Below are positions 27,559 through 35,607 of a stretch of DNA of 64,000 bases, piece by piece. The notes beneath the pieces were generated by a model, which saw only the letters and a list, made by a program, of their open reading frames with translations, was not told the origin of the DNA and searched no databases. A program made the translations under genes and the position numbers. The stretch is from Roseiarcus sp963820095 (GTDB lineage Bacteria; Pseudomonadota; Alphaproteobacteria; Rhizobiales; Beijerinckiaceae). The stretch spans positions 11,727 through 75,726 of the forward strand of contig CAWFZA010000036.1 in the NCBI GenBank assembly GCA_963820095.1. The letters are read 5' to 3'. Each line of letters begins with the position of its first letter. Positions within the stretch are counted from its first letter, which is position 1.

Positions 27559-28083
27559 TTACCGTTCGTCGTTAACCTGCACGGCCTCGAAAACAATTCC
27601 GGCGTCGGAAGGCTCGGCCATCTGCGCCGCCTGTAGATCGTCCCGATCCTGGACGCGGGGACTATCGCGACGCAATTCTTCCAAGAGCTGGATCACCTTG
27701 GCGACCTTGTATTCGCTCAGGAGCGCGAGCTCAAGCGTCAGCGTGTCGCGGTGCGCGTTGAGTTCATCCTCGTGCCTTTGCGCGACCAGGACCAGCATGA
27801 CGAGCAAGAGGGAGAAAAGGGTGGCCGTAACCTCCAACCACGGAAAGGGAGGAGGATCGATCGGCTGATATCCCAACGCTATCGCCGTCAGGTTGGCGGC
27901 CATCCAGATGGCTGCGCTGAAAACCGCGATCACGACGAACGCGGGCCGGCCCATGAGGGCGGCGACCCGGTTCGCTGTGCGTTGAAGAGCGGTGGTTCTG
28001 TGACGATGTTCGGAGGTTCGTGACGGAGCGGACCGCCTTGTCCACATGTTCCGGAAAATTTCTCTCCGGAGCCTCGTCCGCAT
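27559..28083 (-). CDS. DUF1003 membrane protein
   Basis: A DUF1003 protein of 174 residues with two membrane helices (FVVIAVFSAAIWMAANL and ATLFSLLLVMLVLVAQRHED) and the family block DPPPFPWLEVTATLFSLLL. The C-terminal half is a charged, coiled region. Start at the ATG at 28083 with AGGGG four bases upstream; a TTG at 28101 could add six residues. Function unknown. Its 3' end lies 109 bp from the transglutaminase start, inside whose upstream region the EcfG promoter sits. Confidence 0.78.
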   Translation of the reverse strand: MRTRLRREIFRNMWTRRSAPSRTSEHRHRTTALQRTANRVAALMGRPAFVVIAVFSAAIWMAANLTAIALGYQPIDPPPFPWLEVTATLFSLLLVMLVLVAQRHEDELNAHRDTLTLELALLSEYKVAKVIQLLEELRRDSPRVQDRDDLQAAQMAEPSDAGIVFEAVQVNDER

Positions 28084-28109
28084 GCTGCCCCTGAAAATCA
28101 AGACCCCTC

Positions 28110-28137
28110 GAGCCGGCGGACCGCAACCCGCCGGCTC
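28110..28137. terminator. GAGCCGGCGG hairpin
   Basis: A perfect 10-bp stem (GAGCCGGCGG / CCGCCGGCTC) with an eight-base loop lies just after the small His-rich gene and before DUF1003. A loosely T-rich stretch follows on the minus strand, so it probably acts as a terminator or attenuator between them. Confidence 0.55.
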
Positions 28138-28150
28138 TCGTTATGACAAA

Positions 28151-28345
28151 TTACTTTTGCGACTGGCTCTTTCCGTGCGCTGTCTCGGAATGCTCACGGG
28201 CCGTCTTCGAGTGCCCCTGAGCCTTCATCGATTCTTCCTGACCTTTCGCGTGGTCACCCTTGCCGTGGTGCTCCGCCGCCGTCCGGTGGCTTTTTGCGGC
28301 GGTTTCGTGGTGTTCCGCCGCTTTATTATGTGCGTCCCTGGGCAT
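28151..28345 (-). CDS. small His/Ala/Lys-rich stress protein
   Basis: A 64-residue, very hydrophilic protein made of imperfect Ala-Glu-His-His repeats (AAEHHETAAKSHRTAAEHHG, then HAKGQEESMKAQGHSKTA). No folded domain is expected. The start ATG has AGGAGA six bases upstream. An exact EcfG-type promoter sits 33 bp upstream, so it is a probable general stress protein. Similar short His-rich proteins are often next to nepR/ecfG in Rhizobiales; their function is unknown. Confidence 0.72.
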   Translation of the reverse strand: MPRDAHNKAAEHHETAAKSHRTAAEHHGKGDHAKGQEESMKAQGHSKTAREHSETAHGKSQSQK

Positions 28346-28377
28346 TCCGTTCTCCTGTAGAGTTTAGACGCCGGAAT

Positions 28378-28403
28378 AACGCTCAACTCCTTTGGTTTGT
28401 TCC
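28378..28403 (-). promoter_or_regulatory. EcfG-type promoter of the His-rich protein gene
   Basis: On the minus strand GGAAC (28403-28399) and CGTT (28381-28378) are 17 bases apart, an exact consensus match, 33 bp before the ATG at 28345. Confidence 0.7.
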
Positions 28404-28464
28404 CAGTTCTGAGGCGTCGCGCCGGGCGCGATCCAATTTGGTTTCTTCAAAGTCAAATCGCGGT

Positions 28465-28489
28465 GGAACCTATGCGGCGCTCGAGCGTT
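28465..28489 (+). promoter_or_regulatory. EcfG-type promoter (distal) upstream of nepR
   Basis: GGAAC (28465-28469) and CGTT (28486-28489) are 16 bases apart, an exact match on the plus strand. Transcription would start near 28,497, leaving a leader of about 285 nt before the preferred nepR start; the leader could hold a small RNA or an additional control, but none was recognised. Confidence 0.6.
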
Positions 28490-28721
28490 TGTCTTCGAAA
28501 TTGAGTACGGGGATGGTTTGGCTGGGCGGTTGTCTACTCTACTCGCCATGCGTGTGAACGCCACGGTTGCGGTCGCGCGCGCAAGTCCCGTGTACTGCGG
28601 GGCAAAAGGCCTGATTTCCAATCCTCATTTCGACGATCGTTGGCGGCAGGGTCTGCCCGAGCCGCGCAGTCAGGACACAATTCGACTTTGAAGAAACGCG
28701 ATGAAAATATCTTTCGACTAT

Positions 28722-28747
28722 GGAACCGGACAGCGTGCCGGGCGGTT
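28722..28747 (+). promoter_or_regulatory. candidate EcfG-type promoter (proximal) of nepR-ecfG
   Basis: GGAAC (28722-28726) and GGTT (28744-28747) are 17 bases apart, ending 34 bp before the ATG at 28782. The same -10 variant (GGTT) with the same spacing occurs at 22497 and 26303. Confidence 0.45.
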
Positions 28748-28781
28748 TGTGGAGTTGTACCGTGAGTGCGGGATCTTTGAC

Positions 28782-28988
28782 ATGAATGCGGCCCGCACAC
28801 GGAAGCTCGAGCCCCTGGGCAGCGCGGAGGCAGACCCGAAGGCTGTGGAGGCGATCGGACGGGCGCTGACGGCTCATTACTCGAGCCTGGTCGAGGCGCC
28901 GCTGCCCAACAAGCTCGTGGAATTGCTCGCTCGACTGGAGCGAGATCAGGCTTCCCGGACCCAAGGGAGCCCCGATGCCCTCAGCTAG
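28782..28988 (+). CDS. nepR: anti-sigma factor NepR
   Basis: NepR holds the sigma factor EcfG until phosphorylated PhyR displaces it. The 68-residue protein has the family core VEAIGRALTAHYSSLVEAPLPNK followed by LVELLARLERDQ, with the first and second helices both evident. The frame is open from an ATG at 28701, but the extra 27 residues lack similarity and contain an EcfG-type promoter, so I prefer the ATG at 28782, which gives the usual NepR length. Its 3' end overlaps ecfG by 14 bp, so the two are translationally coupled, as in many relatives. Confidence 0.88.
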   Translation: MNAARTRKLEPLGSAEADPKAVEAIGRALTAHYSSLVEAPLPNKLVELLARLERDQASRTQGSPDALS

Positions 28989-29505
28989 CTTCAAGGACGA
29001 ACTGCTAGCCGAGATCAGGAATTTGCGCGCGTTCGCGATTTCCCTGTCCGGGTCGGTGTCGCTCGCTGACGATCTGGTCCAGGAGTCGCTCTTGCGCGCC
29101 TGGGCGAACTCCGAGAAATTTCAGCCCGGCACCAGCCTCAGAGCGTGGCTGTTCACCATTCTCCGCAACATCTACTACTCGAACTATCGCAAGCGCGCTC
29201 GCGAGGTTCAGGACAGCGATGGCCTGTACGCGCGACGACTCACGATCCCCGGCGACCAGGAAAGCCATCTCGATCTCGAGGACTTCCGGCAAGCCATGAC
29301 CAAGCTGCCCGCCGAACAACGCGAGGTGTTGACGCTGATCGGCGCCAGCGGCCTCTCCTACGAGGAAGCCGCCGTGGTTTGCCAGGTCGGAATCGGCACG
29401 ATCAAAAGCCGCCTCAGCCGCGCGCGCGCCAAACTGGTGGAGCTGTTGGAGCTGGATGAGGCTCCGGAGCCGACGACTGAGCCCAAAGTCCGTCGCGCCG
29501 GCTAG
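28975..29505 (+). CDS. ecfG: general stress sigma factor EcfG
   Basis: A group-15 ECF sigma factor of 176 residues that directs RNA polymerase to general stress promoters. Region 2 (residues about 10-80) shows FAISLSGSVSLADDLVQESLLRAW and LRAWLFTILRNIYYSNYRK; region 4 (about 105-165) shows LPAEQREVLTLIGASGLSYEEAA and GTIKSRLSRAR. ATG at 28975 with AGGGAG five bases upstream, inside the end of nepR. No phyR or PhyR-activating histidine kinase gene is in the window, so those must be elsewhere. Confidence 0.95.
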   Translation: MPSASFKDELLAEIRNLRAFAISLSGSVSLADDLVQESLLRAWANSEKFQPGTSLRAWLFTILRNIYYSNYRKRAREVQDSDGLYARRLTIPGDQESHLDLEDFRQAMTKLPAEQREVLTLIGASGLSYEEAAVVCQVGIGTIKSRLSRARAKLVELLELDEAPEPTTEPKVRRAG

Positions 29506-29915
29506 CGCCAGCCCTGCCTTCGCCGGGACTCGGGCGCTAGTGCACTTCTTATAGCCGACACCAGCGCACGCGGAGAGGACGGCTTCTCGACAATCGGATG
29601 ATTTCTCCAGTCCGCCAAGCTTGGGTTGCTACGCGGGATGCCTGTGTGGAGAATGAAGGGAATATCCCGGCGCTCCAGTCGGCGGGCGAACGGCGTGACC
29701 GACTCCGATCCGAGGCTGAAATCAAGAACCGCCACCGCGAAGTCGTCTGAGTCACCCCGCTCCATCGCCTCGGCTAAAGTGTGGCAAACACCGACGACGA
29801 CCGCGCCGGCGTCTGCGAGAGTCGCTTCCACATCCATCGCCAGCAGCAGATCGTCTTCGACAACGAGAGCTGTGACCCCGCTGAGTGGATGGTTGTCGTT
29901 CATGGACTGAGCCAT
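29502..29915 (-). CDS. stand-alone response-regulator receiver protein
   Basis: A 137-residue REC domain: ALVVEDDLLLAMDVEATL (acidic pair), AVLDFSLGSES (phospho-acceptor Asp), ILHTGIP and VEKPSSP (conserved Lys). It lacks the sigma-like domain of PhyR, so it is not PhyR. Single-domain receivers next to nepR-ecfG are known in several alphaproteobacteria and can act as phosphate sinks or as regulators of HWE kinases; that role is inference here. Stop overlaps the ecfG stop by 4 bp in a convergent arrangement. GGAGGG precedes the start. Confidence 0.85.
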   Translation of the reverse strand: MAQSMNDNHPLSGVTALVVEDDLLLAMDVEATLADAGAVVVGVCHTLAEAMERGDSDDFAVAVLDFSLGSESVTPFARRLERRDIPFILHTGIPRSNPSLADWRNHPIVEKPSSPRALVSAIRSALAPESRRRQGWR

Positions 29916-30181
29916 CGTCCCTCCATAGAGACTGATCCGCGTTGGCGAGACAATCGCTATGGAACCCTAACTGACGCCGATGGCGCATGTTCCGTTGGGG
30001 AACAACGCCGGGTTAACACCCTTACTCATAAGTTAAGCGCCTTCCTCGCCGGAGACTTGAAAATCTTCTGAGCGAGAGCGGCTTTTGCAATCTTGGAAGC
30101 TCGTCCCTTATTCGTACGTGATTCTCACGTCCGGTCGGCTTAAAGTCTCCTGTCGATTTTTCCTTTCAGGACAAAATTTCG

Positions 30182-31249
30182 GTGACGTTCCTCCCCTCGA
30201 CGATTCCTCTAATTCAAGCTCCGATGGCCGGCGCGCATGGGGCGGAGCTTGCGATCGCCGTCTGCCGAGCCGGCGGGCTCGGTTCGCTGCCGGCGGCCAT
30301 GCTCACGCCCGATCGCCTTCGTGAGCAGATCGTCGCCGTCAGGAAAGCGACCGACGCGCCTTTCAACCTCAACTTCTTTTGCCATGCCGAGCCCGAGCCC
30401 GATCCGGAGATCGAGGCGCGCTGGCGCAATCGGCTGGCGCCCTATTACGCCGAAGCGGGCCTCGATCCGCCCACGGCTTCAGCCGGGCCGGCTCGCGCGC
30501 CTTTCGGCGAGGCCTTTTGCGCGGTCATCGAGGAGACCCGGCCAGCGGTGGTGAGCTTTCATTTCGGCTTGCCGCCCGCCCCGCTGCTTGCGCGCGTCAA
30601 GGCGACGGGCGCGCTCATCCTTTCGTCCGCGACCACCGTCGCCGAGGCGCGCTGGCTCGAGCAGCGAGGAGCCGGCGCCATCATTGCTCAGGGCCGCGAG
30701 GCGGGCGGGCATCGCGGCATGTTCCTCAACGACGACATCGACGGCCAACCGGGTTTGATCTCTCTCTTGCCGCAAGTGCGCGATGCGGTTCGCCTTCCGG
30801 TCCTTGCGGCCGGAGGAATCAGCGATGGGCGCGGAATTGCGGCGGCGTTCGCGCTCGGCGCCGACGCGGTTCAGATCGGCACTGCCTATTTGCGCACGCC
30901 GGAGGCGACAATATCGCCATTGCATCGCACCGCGCTCGCAAGCGCGCGCGACGATGCAACCCGGTTGACCAATGTGTTCACAGGCCGGCCGGCGCGCGGC
31001 CTCATCAATCGGTTCGTGGCCGAGGTTGGACCGATGAGCGAGGACGCGCCGCAATTTCCTTTGGCGGCGGGAGCGGCGGCGCCTTTGCGCGCCGCAGCCG
31101 AAAGGCGCGGCAGCAGCGATTTCTCGCCGCTCTGGGCAGGGGAGTCGGCGGGGCTCGCGCGCGAGGAGGGCGCCGAGGCGGTGACACGCCGCCTGTGGGC
31201 GGATGGCGAAGCCGTGATGGCGGGCTTGGGTCGGCGCGGGAAGGGTTGA
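30182..31249 (+). CDS. nitronate monooxygenase-family FMN enzyme
   Basis: A 355-residue TIM-barrel flavoprotein of the 2-nitropropane dioxygenase family, which oxidises propionate 3-nitronate and similar compounds. Visible features are STIPLIQAPMAGA near the start, RAGGLGSLPAAML, PFNLNFFCH, GAIIAQGREAGGH with the catalytic His region, and PVLAAGGISDGRGIAAAFALGADAVQIGTAYL (FMN phosphate binding) split over two blocks. Start codon GTG at 30182. Flanking genes give no clear pathway. Confidence 0.9.
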   Translation: MTFLPSTIPLIQAPMAGAHGAELAIAVCRAGGLGSLPAAMLTPDRLREQIVAVRKATDAPFNLNFFCHAEPEPDPEIEARWRNRLAPYYAEAGLDPPTASAGPARAPFGEAFCAVIEETRPAVVSFHFGLPPAPLLARVKATGALILSSATTVAEARWLEQRGAGAIIAQGREAGGHRGMFLNDDIDGQPGLISLLPQVRDAVRLPVLAAGGISDGRGIAAAFALGADAVQIGTAYLRTPEATISPLHRTALASARDDATRLTNVFTGRPARGLINRFVAEVGPMSEDAPQFPLAAGAAAPLRAAAERRGSSDFSPLWAGESAGLAREEGAEAVTRRLWADGEAVMAGLGRRGKG

Positions 31250-31361
31250 AGCAAGAGCAGCCTGCTCCAGCCGTTCGACAAGGCGGGCGCACGTGCCTAT
31301 CACATCGAGAATCCAACGCATGCGGGGGATACGTATCGAGCTCATGTTGCTCTGATCACAC

Positions 31362-31377
31362 TGTGACGCCCGTCACA
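31362..31377. promoter_or_regulatory. palindrome TGTGACG-N2-CGTCACA
   Basis: A perfect palindrome with CRP-like half-sites, in the 218-bp gap after the nitronate monooxygenase and 91 bp before the small membrane protein gene. A near-identical palindrome lies at 55543. Confidence 0.45.
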
Positions 31378-31467
31378 TCGCTGGACCCCAAGGATGGTTA
31401 AGAACCTATCCCGCCTGGGACAGATCTTCAGGAGGAAGCACTCCAGCGGGGACGCGGAAGGGTCGTT

Positions 31468-31683
31468 ATGGAGGCCATGATGGATGGCATCGGCAAACAC
31501 GCGGCGTTCTACCGCGCCTATCTGCCCCATGATCGCAGCCTCATTCCCGTCGCGGTCGCGTTGGGCGCCATTGTTGCGCTGTGGCTCAGCCTCTATTTGG
31601 TCAGCGCGGAACAACACCCGCGATTCGCCCAGAAGGAAGCGCGCGCCGCGGCCGTGCTCGTCTCGCGACCGGTCAGCCACTGA
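31468..31683 (+). CDS. small single-helix membrane protein
   Basis: A 71-residue protein with one membrane helix (SLIPVAVALGAIVALWLSLYL, residues about 24-45) between a short N-terminus and a basic C-terminus (FAQKEARAAAVLVSRPVSH). AAGGG sits five bases before the ATG at 31468. No family was recognised. A CRP-like palindrome lies 91 bp upstream. Confidence 0.5.
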   Translation: MEAMMDGIGKHAAFYRAYLPHDRSLIPVAVALGAIVALWLSLYLVSAEQHPRFAQKEARAAAVLVSRPVSH

Positions 31684-31740
31684 CCGCGACGAGGTTTGGC
31701 AGCGGCATTGGCGTGAAGCGCGGCCGAGGCGGAGGCTCGA

Positions 31741-32943
31741 TCAGGCGGCCGCGATATCCTTGAGCGCCGTGGAGACGACACCGCCCTCGGCGGCGATGCG
31801 CCCAGCCCTGAGGACGAGCGATCGCGGCGGCCGATCGACGACCGCATCGGCCAGGCTCCGGGCCGGGACCACGACCAGATCGGCGGCGGCGCCGACGCGC
31901 ACCTCGCGGCGGGGAAAGCCGAGCGCCCGGTCGGCTTCGCTGGTCGTTAGCGCGAAAGCATCCTCGAGGTCGGCTTCTTTGAACAAGGCATGGCGCTCAG
32001 CGATGATGGCGGCGCGGTCGAGCATGTCGCCGTTGCCGAACGGCGACCAGCAATCGCGAATGTTGTCGGAGCCGGCGAACACAGTCACGCCCCGTTCGCG
32101 CAGGGCTCGCACAGGCGGCACGGGCGCGGACGGCGGACATGACGTCAGGATCGCGACTTCGGCGCGCGCGAGCCTGTCGGCGGTCTTTGCGAATGAATCC
32201 GGGGCGATGCTTCCCAGCGCGAAGGCATGGCTGACCGTGACGCGTCCCTGCATCCCGCCGGCAATCGCGCGCTCGGCGATGTCGCGAAGCTCCGCGGCCC
32301 CAGTCTCGCCGCCGTCGTGCAGATGAATGTCGATTCCCTTGCCCAGCGCTTCGGCGAGGCCGAACACGATGTCGAGCTGGCCTTTGACGTCGTTGTCGAA
32401 ACCGGCCGGGTCCAGGCCGCCGACCAGGTCGGCGCCGGCCATGAGCGCCGCGGCGAGGAGGTCCGGCGCGCCCTTCTCGGTCACCACGCCGCTCTGCGGG
32501 AAAGCGACGAGCTGAATATCGATCCAGTCCCGGAAGGCCTCGCGCACGCGCAAGACGGCTTCGAGATTGGCGAGGCCGACATCGTTGTCGATGTCGACAT
32601 GACTGCGTACCCGCGTCGTCCCGTTGGCGATGAGGGTGCGGACGAGCGCGGAGGCGCGGGCTTCGATCGGCAGCGCGACGTGATGGCGCTCGACGCGCTC
32701 GGCTGCGATACGTTCGCGCACGCTGCGCCCCTCGACATGAGGCACACGCGGCGCGCCCCAATGCGTTTTGTCGAGGTGGATGTGGCCGTCGACCAGCGCC
32801 GGCAGGAGGAGCGCGCCAGCGAGATCGAAGCGCTCGCTTGCCGGATGAGCGCCTCCGGGTGGACGCAGCCCCGCGATGGCGCCGCCGGCGATTTCGACGT
32901 CGGCGAGGCCGCCTTGAGGAAGACGCGCGTTGGCGAGAATCAT
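31741..32943 (-). CDS. amidohydrolase, cytosine deaminase-like
   Basis: A 400-residue metal-dependent hydrolase of the cytosine deaminase (CodA) branch. GHIHLDK near residue 60 provides the HxH metal ligands, SHVDID and IHLHDGG the following His residues, and FAGSDNIRDCWSPFGNGDML the catalytic Asp region. Start at 32943 (MILANARLPQGG), sharing one base with the questin-oxidase-like stop, so the two are translationally coupled. Substrate could be cytosine or another N-heterocycle. Confidence 0.82.
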   Translation of the reverse strand: MILANARLPQGGLADVEIAGGAIAGLRPPGGAHPASERFDLAGALLLPALVDGHIHLDKTHWGAPRVPHVEGRSVRERIAAERVERHHVALPIEARASALVRTLIANGTTRVRSHVDIDNDVGLANLEAVLRVREAFRDWIDIQLVAFPQSGVVTEKGAPDLLAAALMAGADLVGGLDPAGFDNDVKGQLDIVFGLAEALGKGIDIHLHDGGETGAAELRDIAERAIAGGMQGRVTVSHAFALGSIAPDSFAKTADRLARAEVAILTSCPPSAPVPPVRALRERGVTVFAGSDNIRDCWSPFGNGDMLDRAAIIAERHALFKEADLEDAFALTTSEADRALGFPRREVRVGAAADLVVVPARSLADAVVDRPPRSLVLRAGRIAAEGGVVSTALKDIAAA

Positions 32944-34004
32944 CACACGAGGTTCAGGCGCTTCGCCGCCGCATATGTGTAGAGCGGGTCGCCGTAGTGC
33001 TTGAATTCCTCGCCCGCCGAGAACGTCAGGCTGAGGTCGTGTTCGTCGTCGCGCTGGACCGCTTCGCGATAGATCTCGGGCCAGCCGGGCAGGGGCATGC
33101 GGCGCCACGTCGCGAGTTCATCCGCGCTCGGGAGGGCGGGAAAGCCCATCTTCGGCACGAGGGCGGCGATCGCCTGCCAGAAGTAACGGAGCGCCGTCGC
33201 TCTGTCGGGAGTGCGCGGCGCCATGAGCCTCAGCCAGTGCATTCCGGTGACCGCGTGCAGGGCGCAGAAATCGAGGGTCCCGGCGTAGAGCGCAAGCGAC
33301 AGCCGCGCGGCCCGGTCATGCGTCTCGGGCCCGATTGCGAGCCTGTCGACGACGGGCTTGAATTCCGACTTCTCAGCGACCGCGCGCATGAAGTGCCACA
33401 GGAGATCGCGCTCCGGCTCGACGCGCCGGAACGCCTCCGGCCCCCGCATGAAGGCGAGAATCTCGCCGGGATCGTCGGTCGAGGGCGTGAGGCCCCGCGC
33501 CGCGCCGAGCGACAAGTAGGTCGCGGCCCAATAGCCGAGCGCGACTCCGGTCTCCTCGTCGCTGTCGGTCATCGTCGCATAGGCCATGCGCATGAGCGCG
33601 TGCGTGGCGCTCGCGGCTAGGCCAGGAACGAGCTCCGGAAGGTAGAGCAGGGCGGCCGGCGTCGCACCCAGCCGCGCGACTTCGCCGGCGAAGAAGCCGC
33701 GATAGTCCGCTTCGCGCTCGCGTTGGCCCAGGAACTCGCGCCAATTGTCGCGCGTGATCGCCCCGATCGGTTCGGGAACGGGAACGAGCCGATTCTGCTC
33801 ATGGTAGAGATGGCAATAGCTTTCCAGGCGTTCGTCGCTTGCGCCCATGCGATTGAGCGCGACCAGGACCATCGGCAGGTGATTGGCGAGGCAGAACGGG
33901 AATTCCGCGCTCCACTGTCTCGACCAAGCGACAGCCCGCTCGAGGCCCTCTTGCGTCGTGGCGTTCCGATGTGAAGCGATGGCGCGCGCGGACGCGGCGC
34001 TCAT
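32943..34004 (-). CDS. questin oxidase-like protein (DUF4243)
   Basis: The 353-residue protein matches the questin oxidase-like family: a helical domain with SAEFPFCLANHLPMVLVALNR, GAITRDNWREFLGQREREADY, and EETGVALGYWAATYLSLGAA. In fungi such proteins catalyse Baeyer-Villiger-type ring opening of anthraquinones; bacterial members are not characterised. Start at 34004 (MSAASARAIASHR). It is translated together with the amidohydrolase (TGATG overlap) and is divergent from the ABC binding protein. Confidence 0.75.
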   Translation of the reverse strand: MSAASARAIASHRNATTQEGLERAVAWSRQWSAEFPFCLANHLPMVLVALNRMGASDERLESYCHLYHEQNRLVPVPEPIGAITRDNWREFLGQREREADYRGFFAGEVARLGATPAALLYLPELVPGLAASATHALMRMAYATMTDSDEETGVALGYWAATYLSLGAARGLTPSTDDPGEILAFMRGPEAFRRVEPERDLLWHFMRAVAEKSEFKPVVDRLAIGPETHDRAARLSLALYAGTLDFCALHAVTGMHWLRLMAPRTPDRATALRYFWQAIAALVPKMGFPALPSADELATWRRMPLPGWPEIYREAVQRDDEHDLSLTFSAGEEFKHYGDPLYTYAAAKRLNLV

Positions 34005-34204
34005 GAATTCCTCCAATGCCGTCTCGCCTTGCTATCGCATCCGCCGCGGCTTGGAAAGCGAGCTTCGGTGAAAGCACAGGCATCCGCGCGATCAAAAAGC
34101 GAGCATGGGTGGGTTCATTTTCGACTGCATCGTTCGCACAATCCGGTTGATCTCGAAAATCAGAGTGCTAGCCTGCCTTTGTCGTGATGGGGAGAGGGTG
34201 GGCC

Positions 34205-35491
34205 ATGAAACCGTTCATCGGTCGGGCAGCGGCGCTTGGCTTCGGCGTTCTGATCTCGTTCGGTCTCAATGGGGCTCTGGCCGCCGACAAGCCCTACGAG
34301 GGCATGACGCTCAACCTCGCCTCGCAGAACGATCAGTTCGCGGCGGTGCTGGCGGCGATCGCGCCCGAGTTCGAGGCGCAGACCGGCGCCAAGGTCAATG
34401 TCGACATTCTCAGTTACCCCGAGTTGCTCACCAAGATCACCGCCGACTATGTCGGCCACACCAAGGGTTATGATCTCGCGACCGTCGACATCGTCTGGTC
34501 GGGTCAATTCGCGGAGGCCGGCTACACGGTCGATCTCACCGACTGGATCAAGCGCGACGCCGGCGAGATCAAGGTCGACGACATCTACCCCTCGCTCATG
34601 TCCTCGCTCGGCGGCTACAAGGGCAAGCAGGTTGCGTTTCCGTTCGCCGGCTACGCCAACGTGCTGGCCTACCGCAAGGACCTCTATGAAGCCGCCGGCT
34701 TGAAGCCGCCGGAGACGATGGAGGACTTTGTCGCGGACGCTCTGAAGCTGACCGACAAGAGCAAGAAGATCTACGGCTTCGTCGCCAACGGCCAGAAGGG
34801 TCCGGCGGTGGCGCAGGACTGGATGCAGTACAATCGCCAGTTTGGCGGCTCGATCCTCGACAAGGACGGCAAGCCGGCGCTGAACTCGCCCGCCAATATC
34901 GCGAGCGTCATCGCCTACAAGAAGCTGTTCGACGAAGCCGCGCCTCCCGGCGCCGCCGACTACGATTGGGGCGGACGGGAGGAGAGCTTCCGGCAGGGCT
35001 CGGTCGCCAACATGCAGACCTGGTCGATCGGCGCCGCCGACTACGACAATCCGAAAGTCTCGAAGATCGCCGGCAAGGCCGGCATCATGCTGACGCCTTC
35101 GGCAAAGGGCCAGCCGCAGGAATACGGCATCGGCGGCTGGGCGCTGGGAATCAACAAGGACATCGATCCCAAGAAGCAGGAGGCCGCCTGGGCGTTCATC
35201 AAATGGGTGACGAGCCCCGCGGTGCACAAGGAGCTCAACCTGCGCGGCGCCGGAAGCTATCTGCGCAAGAGCGAAATGACCGATCCGGAGCTGCTCGCCA
35301 AGTACCCGTTCCTGCCCGTCATCGCGACCTCGTTCGAGCATGGCGACGGCGACTTCCGGCCACGCATCCCGCAATATCCGGAACTGCAGGACCTGATCGG
35401 CGGGGCCATCAACGCGGTCCTTGTCGGCCAAGCCGATCCCAAGACGGCCATGGACGACATTCAGAGCAAGGCGGAAGCGTTGTTCAAATGA
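34205..35491 (+). CDS. ABC transporter sugar-binding protein (family 1)
   Basis: A 428-residue periplasmic carbohydrate-binding protein with a signal peptide (FIGRAAALGFGVLISFGLNGALAA). The mature protein begins DKPYEGMTLNLASQ and shows LSYPELLTKITADYVG, VAFPFAGYANVLAYRKDL and ALGINKDIDPKKQEAAW, typical of MalE/UgpB-type proteins. Start ATG at 34205, after a GGGGAGAGGG region. It heads the plus-strand transporter run and likely captures a sugar or polyol. Confidence 0.9.
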   Translation: MKPFIGRAAALGFGVLISFGLNGALAADKPYEGMTLNLASQNDQFAAVLAAIAPEFEAQTGAKVNVDILSYPELLTKITADYVGHTKGYDLATVDIVWSGQFAEAGYTVDLTDWIKRDAGEIKVDDIYPSLMSSLGGYKGKQVAFPFAGYANVLAYRKDLYEAAGLKPPETMEDFVADALKLTDKSKKIYGFVANGQKGPAVAQDWMQYNRQFGGSILDKDGKPALNSPANIASVIAYKKLFDEAAPPGAADYDWGGREESFRQGSVANMQTWSIGAADYDNPKVSKIAGKAGIMLTPSAKGQPQEYGIGGWALGINKDIDPKKQEAAWAFIKWVTSPAVHKELNLRGAGSYLRKSEMTDPELLAKYPFLPVIATSFEHGDGDFRPRIPQYPELQDLIGGAINAVLVGQADPKTAMDDIQSKAEALFK

Positions 35492-35551
35492 GTTCCGGAA
35501 CAACGCGCCTGAAGCATTTGCGCCGAGGCGTGGTCAGCGAGTATCCCTTCT

Positions 35552-35578
35552 CCCTCCCCGAGCCCGCCCCGGGGAGGG
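35552..35578. terminator. CCCTCCCCG hairpin between binding protein and permease
   Basis: CCCTCCCCG pairs with CGGGGAGGG over a nine-base loop. No T-run follows. As in other ABC operons it probably stabilises the binding-protein mRNA and lowers permease expression. Confidence 0.5.
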
Positions 35579-35607
35579 AAAGCGGGTCCTGAATTGCAAC
35601 ACACCGC

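Noticed and set aside
28539..28994. Minus-strand frame across nepR
   Set aside because: Opposite a recognised NepR core and its promoters; no family features.
30479..31345. Minus-strand open frame opposite the nitronate monooxygenase
   Set aside because: Arg-rich shadow frame without domain features or ribosome-binding site.
34160..35503. Minus-strand open frame opposite the ABC binding protein
   Set aside because: Spans exactly the conserved SBP gene and shows only low-complexity antisense sequence.
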